A stretch of 64,000 nucleotides of DNA, from positions 8,941,250 through 9,005,249 of the forward strand of contig OZ022597.1 of assembly GCA_963669155.1 (NCBI GenBank), read 5' to 3'. The translations under genes and the position numbers were made by a program. Position 1 is the stretch's first letter. The number at the start of each line of letters is the position of its first letter. Below, one piece after another: positions 1 through 13,506 of this stretch. The stretch comes from Arbacia lixula (Eukaryota; Echinodermata; Echinoidea; Arbacioida; Arbaciidae). A model generated the notes under the pieces. It searched no databases. It was not told the origin of the DNA and saw only the letters and a list, made by a program, of their open reading frames with translations.

Positions 1-907
1 GTCGTCTTGAGTTCGCCTCTTCTTATTACAGCATGGCGACATAAATAGGCCGCCATCAAGCGCTCAAGCGCGAAGGAGATACTGTTCCGTATGGCGGCGA
101 GGTAGTCTGATCATGCTGATGGTAGGGAGGGATAGCGTCACCATGGGAACATCACTCATAACCGTTTTTCTTTATGTGTATCAGCTTTCTTAACTCATGA
201 GCTATTGACGAATTCGTACCAAGCAATACACACGAACCTTTCATAGAGCAGCAGGTAATCTAGCACACAGAGAGTTAAATTTGATTTGTCTTTTGACAGA
301 CAACTTTCGCACAAATTATATAATTCTTGTTTTTCTCCTTCCGTTGTATATATTTCCTGACAATAGCTATGATAACACTTTCACATTCTACTTTACAATG
401 TGTTTCAAGGTGAAAATTGAACTTTGAATGATCAGCTCACAAAAAAGTGTTTTTTTTTTCTATTATATAATATCACGTCATATCATGTTTTGTTCTGGAA
501 AGTATATCGTAAATATGCATTAAATATCAACCGGTTTCACCTCCCCACTACTCGCGTGAATTTTAGTCGTAACCATGGTTACTGCCATAACGAACTTCTC
601 ACCCAGAAGTTGACCGTCCCAGAGCGGCAATTATTTCATAAGAGCCAAACCATACTTGATCAATGGCACAACGAGCTCGCTAGAGGGAGTGGAGATCGCA
701 ATGGCCTACCTACCGACGCAAGGTAAATGTCATGTGGATCGAATTCAGGGGGCCGAATTGTGATTGAAGCTTGCAGCCGTCCTCAGATTGTACCAATAAT
801 TACATCGCAACAGTAAACGAAGGGATCGTCTTTCCAGAATTGTCGGACAATACGCTCTCCAGAGACTAACGGTATGTCGAAAAGGTTAAGTGATGGAGCG
901 GGAAAGA

Positions 908-924
908 GGGGGGGGGGGGGGGGG
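908..924. repeat. G17 homopolymer
   Basis: Uninterrupted G-run. Confidence 0.9.
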
Positions 925-1120
925 TCTGATACACCCTCTCATCGAGATATGGAGCTTATTACTTTGGTGAAGGTGGTGGAGGTACTAATACGCACTTTTC
1001 CAGAAATATGAAACACACCATTTCTTTGGCACAGCTTATTTCCGATGGATTTGTTATGGACAAATTATTGTTGTCTTATCCCCGGTAATAAGGGTCGGAT
1101 TAATGAGCGGAAAAGCAAAT

Positions 1121-1190
1121 CTTGTGACCAGAGTGATTCGAACCGGCACTCTTCGCTTGTCAGGCAGTGGCGACACCACGAAGCCTTTTT
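1121..1190 (-). mobile_element. Possible tRNA-like SINE fragment
   Basis: Minus-strand box B GGTTCGAATC and a weak box A (GGCTTCGTGGTG) about 30 nt before it. No cloverleaf is evident. Confidence 0.3.
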
Positions 1191-1750
1191 TTGTGAACGG
1201 CCACGATGTACTGAAAACAAGCGCAGGAGAGTCTCTTAATTCTCATTCATTAGTCTTCATTATTCTGATTGACATTTTTCCCGAAAACTGTCTTTTCGAA
1301 GCAAAACCATTATTTTACAGGAAGACCTTTCACAGCTTAAAACAAGCTGCCTGCATTAAAGTGAATAGGAATTAAACTCTAGCTGCAAGTGGTAGAACAT
1401 TTTTCATGATATTAATGCTATAACGGCGTTAGACCTGTCCAATTTTCCAAAATATTTTAATCATGGTATAGGATAGCAAGGGATTAAATACATATTCAAC
1501 GTAACAACTTTTCAGAGCGCGTGCAATCAAACTTTACCTTTAATAAAGCAATGTGTGTACACAGTTTCAAGTTTTCAACCTATTAGGCAGGAATACAAAT
1601 TTCCAGTTCGTGAGTGATGACGAGCACATAGCATGTAAACAGTTCATCGTCCACTTCATTTTAACACGCTTCGCAAGATATACCGCAATAAAGTTTATAA
1701 GCAAAATAAGATGTGATGAATATACGTTCAGAGGGTAGCTACAGATACTT

Positions 1751-1819
1751 GTCTTTGTTGGGACTCGAACCCGGTGCCTGTCTGAGAGCGCCAAAGCCTT
1801 GACCAATGAGGCCACAGAT
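1751..1819 (-). mobile_element. tRNA-like SINE head
   Basis: The minus strand reads TGGCCTCATTGG (box A-like), about 25 nt, then GGTTCGAGTCC (perfect box B). The acceptor stem does not close and the element abuts a fold-back, so a SINE head is likelier than a working tRNA gene. Confidence 0.5.
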
Positions 1820-2060
1820 ACGTACACTACAGCTCAAAGGTGATGGCATAGGGAAAGGGAAAGGGAAGAAAGGGAAGGAGCAGCAGTTTTAAATTGTGGT
1901 ATATTTTGTCCAGTTCAGCATGAAACATGATGCTTTTTAGGCTAAAGCATCGTGTTTCATGCTGAACTAAACAAAATATACGGCGGTTTAAAACTGCGAC
2001 TCATTACCTTTCTTCCCTTTCCCTTTCCCTATGCCAATTCCTTTGAGCTGTTGTGTATGT
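1820..2060. mobile_element. Fold-back element, about 240 bp
   Basis: Two long arms with a short loop near 1940-1945: CATAGGGAAAGGGAAAGGGA on the left against TCCCTTTCCCTTTCCCTATG on the right, CAGTTCAGCATGAAACATGA against the TTTCATGCTGAACT block, and AGCTCAAAGG / CCTTTGAGCT at the ends. It borders the tRNA-like block at 1751-1819. Confidence 0.65.
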
Positions 2061-2185
2061 TAGTTTATAGCAACGATACCAACATGTAATTGGTCAACAT
2101 ACGTCCATACTGTGCACACGTGTAATAAAGCTATTGCGTTTCAATATGAAATATCAATAGTATGGTACATATGTATATGTGAATA

Positions 2186-2314
2186 CAGAAAGAGACAGCG
2201 GGAGAGGGAGAGAGAAAGAGAGAGAGAGAGAGAAATATATATAGAGAGAGAGAGGGAGAGAGAGGGAGAGAGGGAGGGAGAGAGAGAGGGAGTAAAGGGA
2301 AGAGGGAGAGAGAT
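2186..2314. repeat. (GA)n-rich microsatellite
   Basis: Interrupted GAGA / GGGAGA tract; both strands give spurious long frames. Confidence 0.9.
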
Positions 2315-2956
2315 AAAAGAGTTAAGAATAAGGGAAATGCAGGGTATAGATGGGGTATTTTGAATCACACAAATAATTTTATACTTAAAAAATACGTACA
2401 ATAGCTGTTCAAAGGGCGGACGTAGAAAGCCCTGATTGCATTCTAGCGAAGCATTCCAAAATAAAACATTAAAAAAAATTATCACATTTATATACATAGA
2501 TTCATATCGCATTATGAATAGTTTTTAAAACACACAAGTATTATCATATATGATACTAATGTACCACCTTGTAATCGCAAATCAATAGACGCCCACCTGT
2601 TTTCTGTACTTGACGACAATATCGCAGGATTTTCCAGGAATCTGGTCAAAGAGCGCTATCTACAGAATCCACGTAAAACAAGAATAGGATCGAGCATGCG
2701 ACGTTGCCCCGTAGTGGAGAATGCTGCCAATACGACCTTGCCACAACGAATAGATATCGACGACGCACAAAGTAAAATCCACAGTGTGTTGTTATACCGT
2801 AGATGCGATAGACTCGCTACGGTAGATCTGAAAACAGGCGAAATCTCCGTGGTCCTCGCTGTGAGTAACTGAATTTTCGCCGCATTAACATCGAAATCAG
2901 TGAAAATCAGCGAGCGCGCTCCCGCTCACTCGGCGTCTTCCCGGGTACGCAGGATG

Positions 2957-2957
<1 letters not shown>

Positions 2958-3016
<59 letters not shown>

Positions 3017-3041
3017 ATACACACACACTCACACACACACA
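2958..3041. repeat. (CA)n microsatellite
   Basis: About 40 CA units with few interruptions. Confidence 0.95.
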
Positions 3042-3302
3042 GCCGAACTACAGATGTCATTAGCACATAGCTTATACTCCTACCATGCGCACATCGCGAC
3101 ACACACATTTGATTATGTGCGACGAGTAGAGATGCATCCTTTACGCGCCCGCACACTTCAAAAAGCACCTGGTGCAAACGACAGCCTGTCAAAATTTTGC
3201 TCGATATTTTTCCCGCTCAAACGATACACAGAATCAACGGGGGTATTTTAGTGCGTACCTTGAAAGCGATAGCAGTTTTGGGGTGGATGAGTGATAATTC
3301 TT

Positions 3303-3327
3303 ATTACCGGGAATTGCACCCGGTAAT
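3303..3327. repeat. Short perfect hairpin
   Basis: ATTACCGGG / CCCGGTAAT, 9-bp arms, 7-nt loop. No T-run follows and no role is known. Confidence 0.5.
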
Positions 3328-3685
3328 TTGCACGTCATGCATGCCATATGCTAGTAACCTCGCCCTAGATTATCGACGTTAACGTGTGATCACTGATAGA
3401 ATTTGGGTTAAGAAGGTATTATACCAAACTGAGCGAGAGAAACATACAGCACGTTAACAGGAACTGTCGTTTTCCGAGGGACCTACATTGCCATGCTTTT
3501 TATTAAAACCAAATGTTAGGTGAAATTCCCCCTTTTTATATTCAATGCAATATATTATAGCAAAAGCTTAAACAACACTTCCAATGCATCAAAGCTATCT
3601 TTAGGTTTGACAAGGTCGGAAACACTGCTTGTTGTACATTGGTAGAAACAATAACAGCGTGAGCGGTAAAATACAGGTACATAAA

Positions 3686-3692
3686 CCACACA

Positions 3693-3743
<51 letters not shown>

Positions 3744-3744
3744 A
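3686..3744. repeat. (CA)n microsatellite
   Basis: CA repeat with two TA interruptions, followed at 3830-3880 by a GA/G tract. Confidence 0.95.
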
Positions 3745-4037
3745 AATTAAGGGGAGAGATGGCTAGAGACAAAGATAAAGAAGTAGGGGCAAGAATAATG
3801 AAAGACAGAGAAACAAGGCGACACACTGAAGAGAGAGAGAGAGGGAGAGATAGAGAGGGAGAGAGAGAGGGGGGGGGGGGCTGATTTAAAACATGACGTG
3901 TTAAAAAAGGAAAACATTATATACTTAAACAAAGAAAAAACAATCCTTAGTTTGCATTGATCAACTTTGTCCATAGCCAATATAGTTGACAGAAGCCTTG
4001 ATAGGTAGCGAGTTTCTCATGTTGTCGTGAGAATAAC

Positions 4038-4087
4038 ACACAATACACATGACACAGTTTGAAGTACGTGTATCATGTGTATTGTGT
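4038..4087. repeat. Hairpin, 15-bp arms
   Basis: ACACAATACACATGA (4038-4052) is mirrored exactly at 4073-4087. Confidence 0.65.
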
Positions 4088-4887
4088 CAGATGGGGATAT
4101 AGAGGCCATCTATTACGTGCTATGGTAGTATGTTGTATGTCTTACAACGCGTTGTAATGGTGAGAAAAATGAGCCTGTGACTCAGGTGGCGTAGCAAAAA
4201 GCCTATATGGGTAAATACAGGCTTGTGTCAACTTGTTTAGCCCAGCGTTGAGATAATGAAGTATGTAGGGATATGCTACATGAAATAGATTGTATCAGAT
4301 ACTTCAATAGGTGACCGTGTTTGGGGGTGGGGTGGAAGGGGGAGGGATGGGGGACTAGCATATTCATGACAATATTATTATGTGAGCTTACCCAATTAAG
4401 GGGTAGGGTGTGTGTGTGGGGGGGGGGGGGGAGTGAAAGGAATGCTCAATCTGCTCACCACTTACACTGTATGGGGCATACTCGTACAAAGTTGTTCTGC
4501 AACAGACACCCGCCCCCCCCCCCCCCTTGCCCATCCCCAATTCATTTCAAAGAAGGAACCCGTGACACCTGTATACTGAATGAAGCGTTTGCCTGTGTGC
4601 TTTGACACGTGCATCCTTGAAAGGCAGAAGGTGGTAAATCCAGTTCGGTGAATTACCTTATTTAGTGCATGCTCAGCCCATGATAATGTTACGTATATGT
4701 AATCCATTTGTCTTACTCATTTCTCATTCCATCAAAAGTCATCAATATGAATGTTTTCTATGTATATCGCAAGGCATTTTGTGCATAGGCATAACGTAGT
4801 TGTTTCATGTAATGAAAAACATAGTGTTTCCCTCTTTCAAACTTTCTATTCATTTATTGTATTTATGCATTTAGCTATTGTTTATCT

Positions 4888-4973
4888 CCCCCTCTCTCCC
4901 CTATATTTTCTCCCCCTCTCTCTCTCTCCCCCCTCTCTCTGTCTGCCCGTCTCTCTCTCCCACTCTCTCTCTG

Positions 4974-5013
<40 letters not shown>

Positions 5014-5031
5014 CCCCTCTCTCTCTGTCTG

Positions 5032-5081
<50 letters not shown>
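4888..5081. repeat. (CT)n microsatellite
   Basis: Long CT/CCCT tract. The open frames across it (Ser/Leu on +, Arg/Glu on -) are compositional. Confidence 0.95.
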
Positions 5082-5082
<1 letters not shown>

Positions 5083-5596
5083 AATCTCCTTTTTCCTCTT
5101 AGTTCGAGAGGTGTTATCCATCCACGATGGCTCCCCACGCTCTACGGTCTTGCATCGCTATCATGATGCTGTCACCGCCCAGTCTTGTGCCTTAATACAT
5201 CTATATGCCAGGGCAGGTCCACCAGGTCTCCTTTCACCATGCTTTGGTATCCAGTGCACCAGTTCAGATACAGGTTCGCCACTTAGGAATGTAATCAATG
5301 TAAATGAAGAAGGTAATGAAGATGACGAGGCAAAGTTGATGCATTCGTGCACTATATATAAAACCACTTACAGTAGTCTGTTAAGTACACAACGGATTAA
5401 CATGAGCGGAAGTACTATAAAGGCACCATTATGCATGCATTATTTAATGAATAACCCTTACCCTAATACTGACCTTAACACAGCTGGCAGAGTGCTGAAT
5501 TGGGGTCAGGGACAGGGTCATTCCTTAAGAGCGGTGACGTCATGAATGGAGGATGGGTGGATGCATATTGCTTGCCTTACTCGTCTTTCCGGAGTC

Positions 5597-5819
5597 ACAA
5601 GCCTACATTCTAGGAAGTGGAGTGCGTGGACACTACCGAGTCTGTTAACAAAAACTTTGTCTGGTAACAAAGACTATTCCCTACCATAGGGCTATCAATA
5701 GCTTAATATAGCCCTTCGCCAACTTGCTAGCTACCAGCGGGTGGGAGTGGCGCCATAGTCTTTATTACCATACAACAGACTCGGTTGTGTCCATGTACAG
5801 TCTAGAATCTAGGCTAGTG
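5597..5819. mobile_element. Palindromic MITE-like fold-back, about 220 bp
   Basis: The left part (GCCTACATTCTAG, TGGACAC, ACCGAGTCTGTT at 5635-5646) is mirrored by the right part (AACAGACTCGGT at 5774-5785, GTGTCCA, CTAGAATCTAGGC) with a few mismatches. Non-coding centre. Confidence 0.65.
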
Positions 5820-6960
5820 CGTCTTTGTTAAGAAAGGAGACCTATGTCCTTTCAGGTTCCATCGCTGGTAATCATCGATGATTGTTGGATAGAGGCCGGT
5901 AAATCTACTCTACTCAAAATTTTACTCTATTAACTCAGCGTTTCACATAAAAACGAATGGGTTTATATTGAAATTTCGCCCTATTGCCCAGTTTAGCGAA
6001 CATGGTAAAGAATAAAGATTGATTTCATGCATGTCTTTTAGCTCAGTAGCATTGTGTTCCTCTTCCCCCTTATCTCTCTAATCCTTCTTTTCTCAGCCTA
6101 CTCAATATATTTTTTTTCTTTTCATGCGACTTATTTCCCCTTTGCCATTTTTGTTCTTCCCTTCTTCCCTCCCGCTCCCCTTTTATTTTATTTCCACGGG
6201 GGCTATCAAAAAACAATGTCATTTTGTGACCCGAAGGATTTCCTCCGCCCCAACAGTTTTGTACGAAATATAAGGACTTCGCAATTTATGTGTTCATGGA
6301 CGATAGAGGGCAGCAGATGTCTTTTGCCAGGAGAAACATTAAAACTGTGCTGTTTTGCCATGGCGTTCGGACATACTCAAAAACTATGTAAATAGAACTA
6401 ATTATTTAAACATTTATACCTTTTCTCCAACTTGAAAGATATATATATATATTTATATCTCTCTTTCTCTCTTTGAAACAAAAATTGCATGCAAATATTG
6501 CTTACCATATTGACCACAATTATCATTATGTACTGTATAAACCTCGTATTATGAGGTCAAGTGCATTCCTATTAACATGTGAAAGAATGATATGAATACG
6601 TAGTTTATACATAATCTTCGTAGAAATGATCATGATCCTGTAGTGTGGTCTCATGAAAATCTAAAAGACATACCTCAAAGCCAGTGGCAAAACTAATGTA
6701 AACATATTCGCCCCAAACTCGCTTGAAAACAAACAATGTTCAGCTTTTTCTCAGTCTATTTCCGCCCTCTCCATTTTTAGTGGTGGGACGCTGAACTATT
6801 TCAGATCAAATACAAATGCTTATCAACGATATCGCAACAAATATTCCGTGCCTCGTTATGGACAATTCAGGTATGCTCAGAAAAATGATGACTGCACGCA
6901 CGTAGACCTTGTGATCATTAGGGACGTATCGAATGCACGTTCTCTACTGTGAACCGGTAT

Positions 6961-7110
6961 TTGATTACGTCATTGCACGGCACTGCGCATGCTACGGCGT
7001 ACGTCCACGATCTAAGACGCGATTAAAATTGGTGGATTCTACGTTCTGGATGTGCGGACTGAACGTGTTGACGTGTGGTTGGGAACGCGGAGCATGCGCA
7101 GTGGTCCGTA
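6961..7110 (+). promoter_or_regulatory. Promoter-like CpG stretch upstream of the ANK-DD gene
   Basis: Unusually CpG-rich for this AT-rich window. It carries TTACGTCA (6965-6972, ATF/CREB-like) and two copies of the NRF1 core in opposite orientation: TGCGCATGC (6984-6992) and GCATGCGCA (7092-7100). It sits 165-310 nt before the start codon. No TATA box is obvious. The function is inferred from position and motifs only. Confidence 0.35.
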
Positions 7111-7273
7111 TCGTGCGGGCAGACATTTTCTCAACAGCGTCCTAGATGCGCGTTCACTGAAATCGAAAAGTCTCTATTGCTCGAAGAGTGTCTCCAGTTA
7201 ACCTTTGTTCATGCAACATATCTACATAATTATAGCGATCATTCCTCATGGCCATGCTGGTAATTAAGCATTC

Positions 7274-7407
7274 ATGATGGAACTGAATGAAGCAGTAAGA
7301 AAAGGAGACTTAGATCGGGTGCGAGAGGTGCTGGAACTTAAAACCACATCGGATATCAATGGGACAGATGAAGCTGGTTTCAACGCCTTGCATTACGCTA
7401 TCCAGGG
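7274..7407 (+). CDS. ANK-DD gene exon 1: start codon, first ankyrin helix pair
   Basis: Begins ATG ATG GAA, with an in-frame TAA at 7265-7267. It encodes an N-terminal capping ankyrin repeat and the first half of repeat 2 (GFNALHYAIQG), then donor GTAAGC. It ends with two bases of a glycine codon that exon 2 completes. Either ATG could be used. Confidence 0.85.
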
Positions 7408-10400
7408 GTAAGCTACAAACAATACAATTTTGATATTTACTGTCGTCATGACTAACATATAATTTGGTATCTCTGATATTGATTTTACAATGTACACAGA
7501 CCATGAAAAGTCTTATAACACCGCACAATAGAATATAGAGAAAGTTAAATTATACCACTATGATGGATCATAATATTTTTTCATTTTCCATGGTTGGTTG
7601 TTCACATTTTAATTTTTATTTCAAGAGTACACAGTTATGGATTAACAGATGCGCTTGAGAAATATACATACTTTGTGCATTCGGACGCATGGTGATTGTG
7701 TTTGTGCACATGTAGGGTAAGTGTAGGGAATTGGAAACCGTACGGATTTAGAGACCACCAAGCTCGAACCCAACCCTGTCTGTCCGTGTTGGATGCATTA
7801 TTGTTATGTATTGCCATCTGTGGACACTGACAACACTCCTGCATAATTGTATGCGATTCATTTCGAAGACTAGAATGCGTAGAAAAATGGCAAGTTTACC
7901 AAAAATCATAATTTTGTTCGTAAAAGTTGCTCTGTTATAAGAAACAAGGTTTCACTGAATCTTGTGGTGTATGTAAATAGTTAGGAGTGGCTGGTCCAGA
8001 AAAGTAATATTTGTAGGCAATGGAGGACATCACGATGGGGTTGTTTATAGAGAACGTATTGTGAAATTAAGATTTAAGCTAGTTTTAATGTTTAATGACG
8101 GTAGTGTTAAACATTATTTAGAAAAGAACTAAATTTTTGGTAACACCATATGGTTGTATTCTTTCAGGTTATTTGACTATTGGACAGTTTTCACCAGTGT
8201 TTAAGGTCGTACAGTGTACGGCAGGACAAGAGATGCTTGATCAGTAGGAGTCCTTCTTAACATATGACTGGTCTGTATTATAACTAGTGCTGTTAAAACT
8301 GTTGTCACTTTTGCAAAATAATGAAAAAAAAATCAATTTAAATCAAGCTGAAATTGATATATTATAAAGTAAAAAGATATCATTTTTTTCCAGGCTACGA
8401 GCGAAGTTTTGGGACTTTTAATTAATTATCATTCATAAAAGAGTCCTAATGAGATTGACGTTTTTGAATAAAGCTGGAAAACAATGTACGTGTATCTGAT
8501 AATCAATTCAGAATCCAACAATGACCATTATGTATCACACCATCAATCCACTACCAATTGCCATCACAGTGTCATGTTTGTAGGTTGATATGTGTGATGC
8601 AAAATCGACATTGTTTTATTATCAATTACCTAATTCACACACATTTTCAAGTCAAAATTTGTCACAAAATGAAAGTCTAATTAAATATTTTGAAGATTGT
8701 TAAAAGAAAGGAAACCAGTAAAATGTCACAAAACCCTTTCCAAAAAATATACATATCGTGACTTTATGATGTGGCAATTTCAGCTTGAATTGAGTTGTAT
8801 CTTCTTTTAGATCAATTTTCAAAGCGTCAAAATTTTTCTTTAAAACCTAGTGCCTACGTGCGGTGCTCAAATCCTCTTTTGATATTGTTTAATTATTAAT
8901 AAACAATACATCATAAGTTAGTAGTATGTTTTCTGTTGAAATGAAGTTAGGCGGTGTTGACTTTCTGATTGGTATTGAGAGGCCACGTTGAAATAGCGTG
9001 GTTGGGGGGTTTCTTCTACCGCTGTAGCTTATTTAAAAGTCATTGATATATGGCAATCACGTGTCGAAATTTACTCAAACCCTTTTCTAGGTCGTTGAAT
9101 TAACTTATATAGTCCTCGTTCGCTTTGACAGTTGGGGGTATTTACACTTTATTTAGTTGTATTCATTTATTAGTTGTATTTAACCAGGGTGGCCCCTTGA
9201 GTGGTTAAACATAGTACCAAGGGACCCTACTTTGGCATTTTGACACTCAAAACCACATGGTTTACATACACATGACGCATATATGTAAATAACATGTGCA
9301 GTCCAGTGAAAAATATACATCATTAAAATTATATCGGGTAGACTTATATGTGGATGAGGCCTTTTTCATTTCGGCACAAATCATAACTCTATAATTGTTT
9401 ATCATGAGTAATAAGAATAGCCATAACTTTTGATTGAAAGGGTTTTGAGCAAAATAATTTGGCAGAATTTTTTGTTTACTTATTGACTAACTTCTGTGTG
9501 AAAATTAATCCAATTGGTCATACTTGAGTGAGCACTCATTAAAAGCAAAATTGTCATTTTTCAAAAGTCACAAGGGTGATTGTTTATGCCGTTTTAACAG
9601 TATATTTTGGCATTTCTTGTGCAATTTTTAAAGTGTATTCGCTCAACCGTAACAAGAAAGTTACTTTTTATGTTCAAATAATAGCTAATGTTACATCTTT
9701 GTCAAAATATCTAGAGTTTTATATTCTTTTTCACAAAAATAAAGGGTTTTTAAAAGTTTCAAACTCAGGAGGGATGAGTATTTTTTAAACGGTGCTCACC
9801 CAACCAGAGCAATGGGTTAAGTGTCGGGATAAGTGCTAGTGCATCCAGAGATGGATGATAAAAAATAAAAGGACATAAATTATGCACCAGAAATGGAATT
9901 CATTAAAAATTCATATGACAGAATCGCAAAATTACCCTTATGACTTTTGAAAAGTGACAATTTTGCCTTTAATGTGTGCTCACTCAGGCATGACTGGGTG
10001 GATTAATGTGGTTTTCACACGGAAGTTAGTCAATATGTTAAGAAACATTCCTGCCATATTATTTTGCTCAAAACTTTCTCGATCAAAAGTTATGCCATTT
10101 TGCTTAGGGGGGACTTACTTTTTTGTTGTGTTTAGATCAACCGTCTGTTAGTATTGCGCGTGAACGAAAACACAAATAAATAAAATTAACATCGTGAAAT
10201 AATGTAAAGTTCATCTGTCGAAGTAACTTTGGTTTGATTATCTAAAAATCTTTGACCACCCCTCACCCGAAAATGTACCTTGCATGTACCTTATATGGCA
10301 TGTCACCTGATATGAAATAAATTAGGCGTAGATAATTAAGTAAGTGCTTATCCCATTATAGAGATGTTACGATGCACAACAGCCAAAAAAGATAAAAAAA

Positions 10401-13400
10401 GAGAAATAGACTGGAAAGTGTAAACCGAGACAGTCTGATGTGTTACATCAGCACAGTTGGCTGAGGGATGAGTGCAAAAATGACAAAAACTATATATTGG
10501 TCGAAAATAATGTTATGATTTAAGATGTTTTGAAGTACAGGACATGAATCTAATGTGTCAACGACATACTGGTGAACACAGGTGTGTTCACGTTAAAAAA
10601 ATGTACGTCAAAATGGATAAGAGGCACTATTAAAGATTGTCCGTCCCTTTTGCAAGCTTAAAATTTGAAATCGTCTATCACGATCGTGAATTGAAGAAAG
10701 TGTGATTCAAGACCATTTCTAAGAATATAGCATGTTGTAGCTTTCTGTATATGTAAAAAATTTCAGCCGTTAAATTTCAAACCGACTTTTTTCGTACTAC
10801 GAAAAAAGTATTAGTCTTTGTTACAGTATCTATGTGGTTATTATGCATGTGTGAAATCCTAATTTTATGAGTAATTACCAAACGTTGGAGATGATTCCTT
10901 CTATAGAACAATTTTTTCACAATGGGTTTTATAATTTGATAAACAGATTAATCAATAAAGCAGATATTTCAACACAAACTGCTAGGAGCCTGAGGTAAAG
11001 ACTATTAATCAGACGTTGTTTACGTGCATTATTTCAATTTTACACTACATATCAGGTTCAAATTCTGAATATACAGCTTGCTAACACTTCTCGATATGTT
11101 TTTGCAATGTTTCGATGGTTTTGTGGTGATCTGAAAAAGGGACGGGCTGTCTTTAACGCCTGAACCATTTCTTGAAGCCAGGTCTCAGCTAACGGTCGAC
11201 ACGAGCCTCGACATTAAGTTTGCTGGTGGAAGCAAAATGCAGTGAAAGGAAAGAGGCTCGATTGATTATGCATTATCCATATTTCTGCGGACGAAGTCAC
11301 TTCTGTAAATAGGGGGCTGGTTCTGATGTACATGTACAATTTTACAAGGTTTCTATGTTAATGGACGTAAACGTGCGGATGGTAAAAGTTGTTCAACCTG
11401 TGCGTAGACGATTTTATTTCAGTAGATGCAGTAATCTTTCACTCGTATTTGCAGTATAATTGTTTGTCAATCCTTTCTGCGAATCACACTAAAGGTATCT
11501 CGTAATAGTCGGTTAATGATTATTGATATGAGATAAACAAGATGTACACATCGCCAAACATGATAAGGCGAAGCTAAAGTTCATCACCGTTGCAGTCCAG
11601 CTGATAAAGTGTTTTAAGTATTTGCCAACCTTGTCATAACATGTTACCGTTGTTTGTAGACAATAGTTTTTTGAATCCGTAAACATGCTGAAAGGGCACA
11701 TGGGAAACTCCTGCCCTACTCTGACAACAGGAAGCAAGTGACAAATCACTAAAATCTGGGTTATTGGTTGTCTTAGATTGTACCCAGCATTCCATACATA
11801 CCGCCAAAATCTGGACAAGAAATATCCATCTTGCTGCGAGATATTCAATCTATCATGATGTGGTGTTTCACTGATGCCAATGCAAGTGACAGACACATTT
11901 TGCTCATTTACAAGAAAAGACTCTTCTGTTAGTTGCTTCCTTTTGTCCGAGTACATGGAGTAGGGCTGACGTGCCCCACATACTCAATGCCTTGTTTTCT
12001 TATGATATATCATAAATCATTTACCTATTATTTGCAGCGATAGTAGTCACAATGCAGTTCAAATTTGTCTTAACAATTATTGATCTTAAAGAGACACGTG
12101 GGCCAGCTTACACATGGGGCCACATGACATACAACATCTCCGCAATATACTTATTTCCAGTTTAGCTGCTCTTATGCGTTTCAGTGGAAATTCAGGTAGG
12201 GCGCCCGGGCATTGATATTTTTGTAAACCGATGTCGAGCAAATTTTGACATTTATTTTCAATGGATCATGCCGAATCTAATGATGATAATAGTACTAATC
12301 AGTTCTTGTACAGCGCATAACACATACAGTAGCTTCGCATGTCCCTATGCACTTAGATGAAATTAAGAAATGAAATTAGAAAATAAGTAAAGAGTGTTGG
12401 GCACTGAGTTCATTACGTGTTAAACAGATACTTTTGTAAGGAAGTCTTAAACTTAGCTAAATCATGCATATTTCTCATATAATTAGGAAGTGCATTCCAA
12501 AGACGGACATGACGGAAGAGGCATGCGCAAATGAGCGTTCACCATTACATATATACTGCAAGCTTGCGTGACAGGAAGTGTGTTTGTGTAATGCTAAACT
12601 TATCATTTTCTCCCCAGCGATGTGGAATAGATGGAATAGATGGTTTTCATTTAAGAAGTGATCGTCGACACCATTGTGGTGTATAATGTCAGATTATGGA
12701 TAAATAAAAACAACATAAAACTTTCTCTTTATCTAAAAAAGTTGCAGCAGCTCTGAATTCTCGTGTTAGGACATGTAGGAAGTGGTCACATTTCTCAAGT
12801 CACCTCACAACGGGGCAAACACTTTGACATTAGCCGGTTTTATCTTTTTTGTTTGTTTTAGCAAAAATGTCTAGGCTGTGTAACCACAAAAATACGTTCT
12901 CTTGGGCAAGTCCCATTGTGAATATATTGCAAGGCGCAACTTGAATTTCCGTTGGTTTGCTTAAGCCGCTGAAAATTATAACAAATGAATGGCTCCGTAT
13001 CAATATCGAACGTTAAAGAGCTTGGGCCATGGACACTACTACAGGGTTCATTGAAAAAGGGATATTGATTAAAGGATGACCAAATAATACGTAAATGGAG
13101 GATATAAAACAAACATCTCATTGTCTTATTCGGGATCATTGTGGAATCTATCGATCCGCTCTGTTAAATGGAGAGCGTGGAGTACTATTTTCTCTCGAAC
13201 TTCGGTCTCGGGGGAAACAAAATTGCCTACGCCCTCCCCTCACCTCGGGAGCGAATAAATTCAACAAGATCCCTCACTATCATGAAATGTTACGAATGTT
13301 TCTTTGATTTATCTTCAGTAACTTTCATATATTAAGATTTTTTTGAGGAAAACGGTATCTCTAAAAGGTATGTTGCTCTTCACCCTAGTGGTGACAAATA

Positions 13401-13468
13401 TGGCTTATTTGACATACATCATGTACATATTCCATGTATACAATTCTATACATGTATTATTATATTAT

Positions 13469-13506
<38 letters not shown>

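Larger units (their letters stand above)
1..7273. other. Region upstream of the ANK-DD gene without a supported gene
   Basis: Holds the fold-backs, tRNA-like pieces and microsatellites listed. The remaining frames are short or low-complexity and show no domain or splice pattern I recognise. Confidence 0.6.

Noticed and set aside
424-726. 100-residue frame on +
   Set aside because: No recognisable motif, composition like the surrounding non-coding DNA, no splice or poly(A) context.
2112-2512. Arg/Glu- and Ser/Leu-rich frames across the GA tract
   Set aside because: Pure consequence of the microsatellite.
4751-5545. 264-residue open frame on +
   Set aside because: Half of it is translated CT microsatellite and the rest has no domain, splice support or recognisable homology.
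9576-10151. Short frames of 65-70 residues on +
   Set aside because: They lie inside MITE copy A and are not conserved as frames in copy B.
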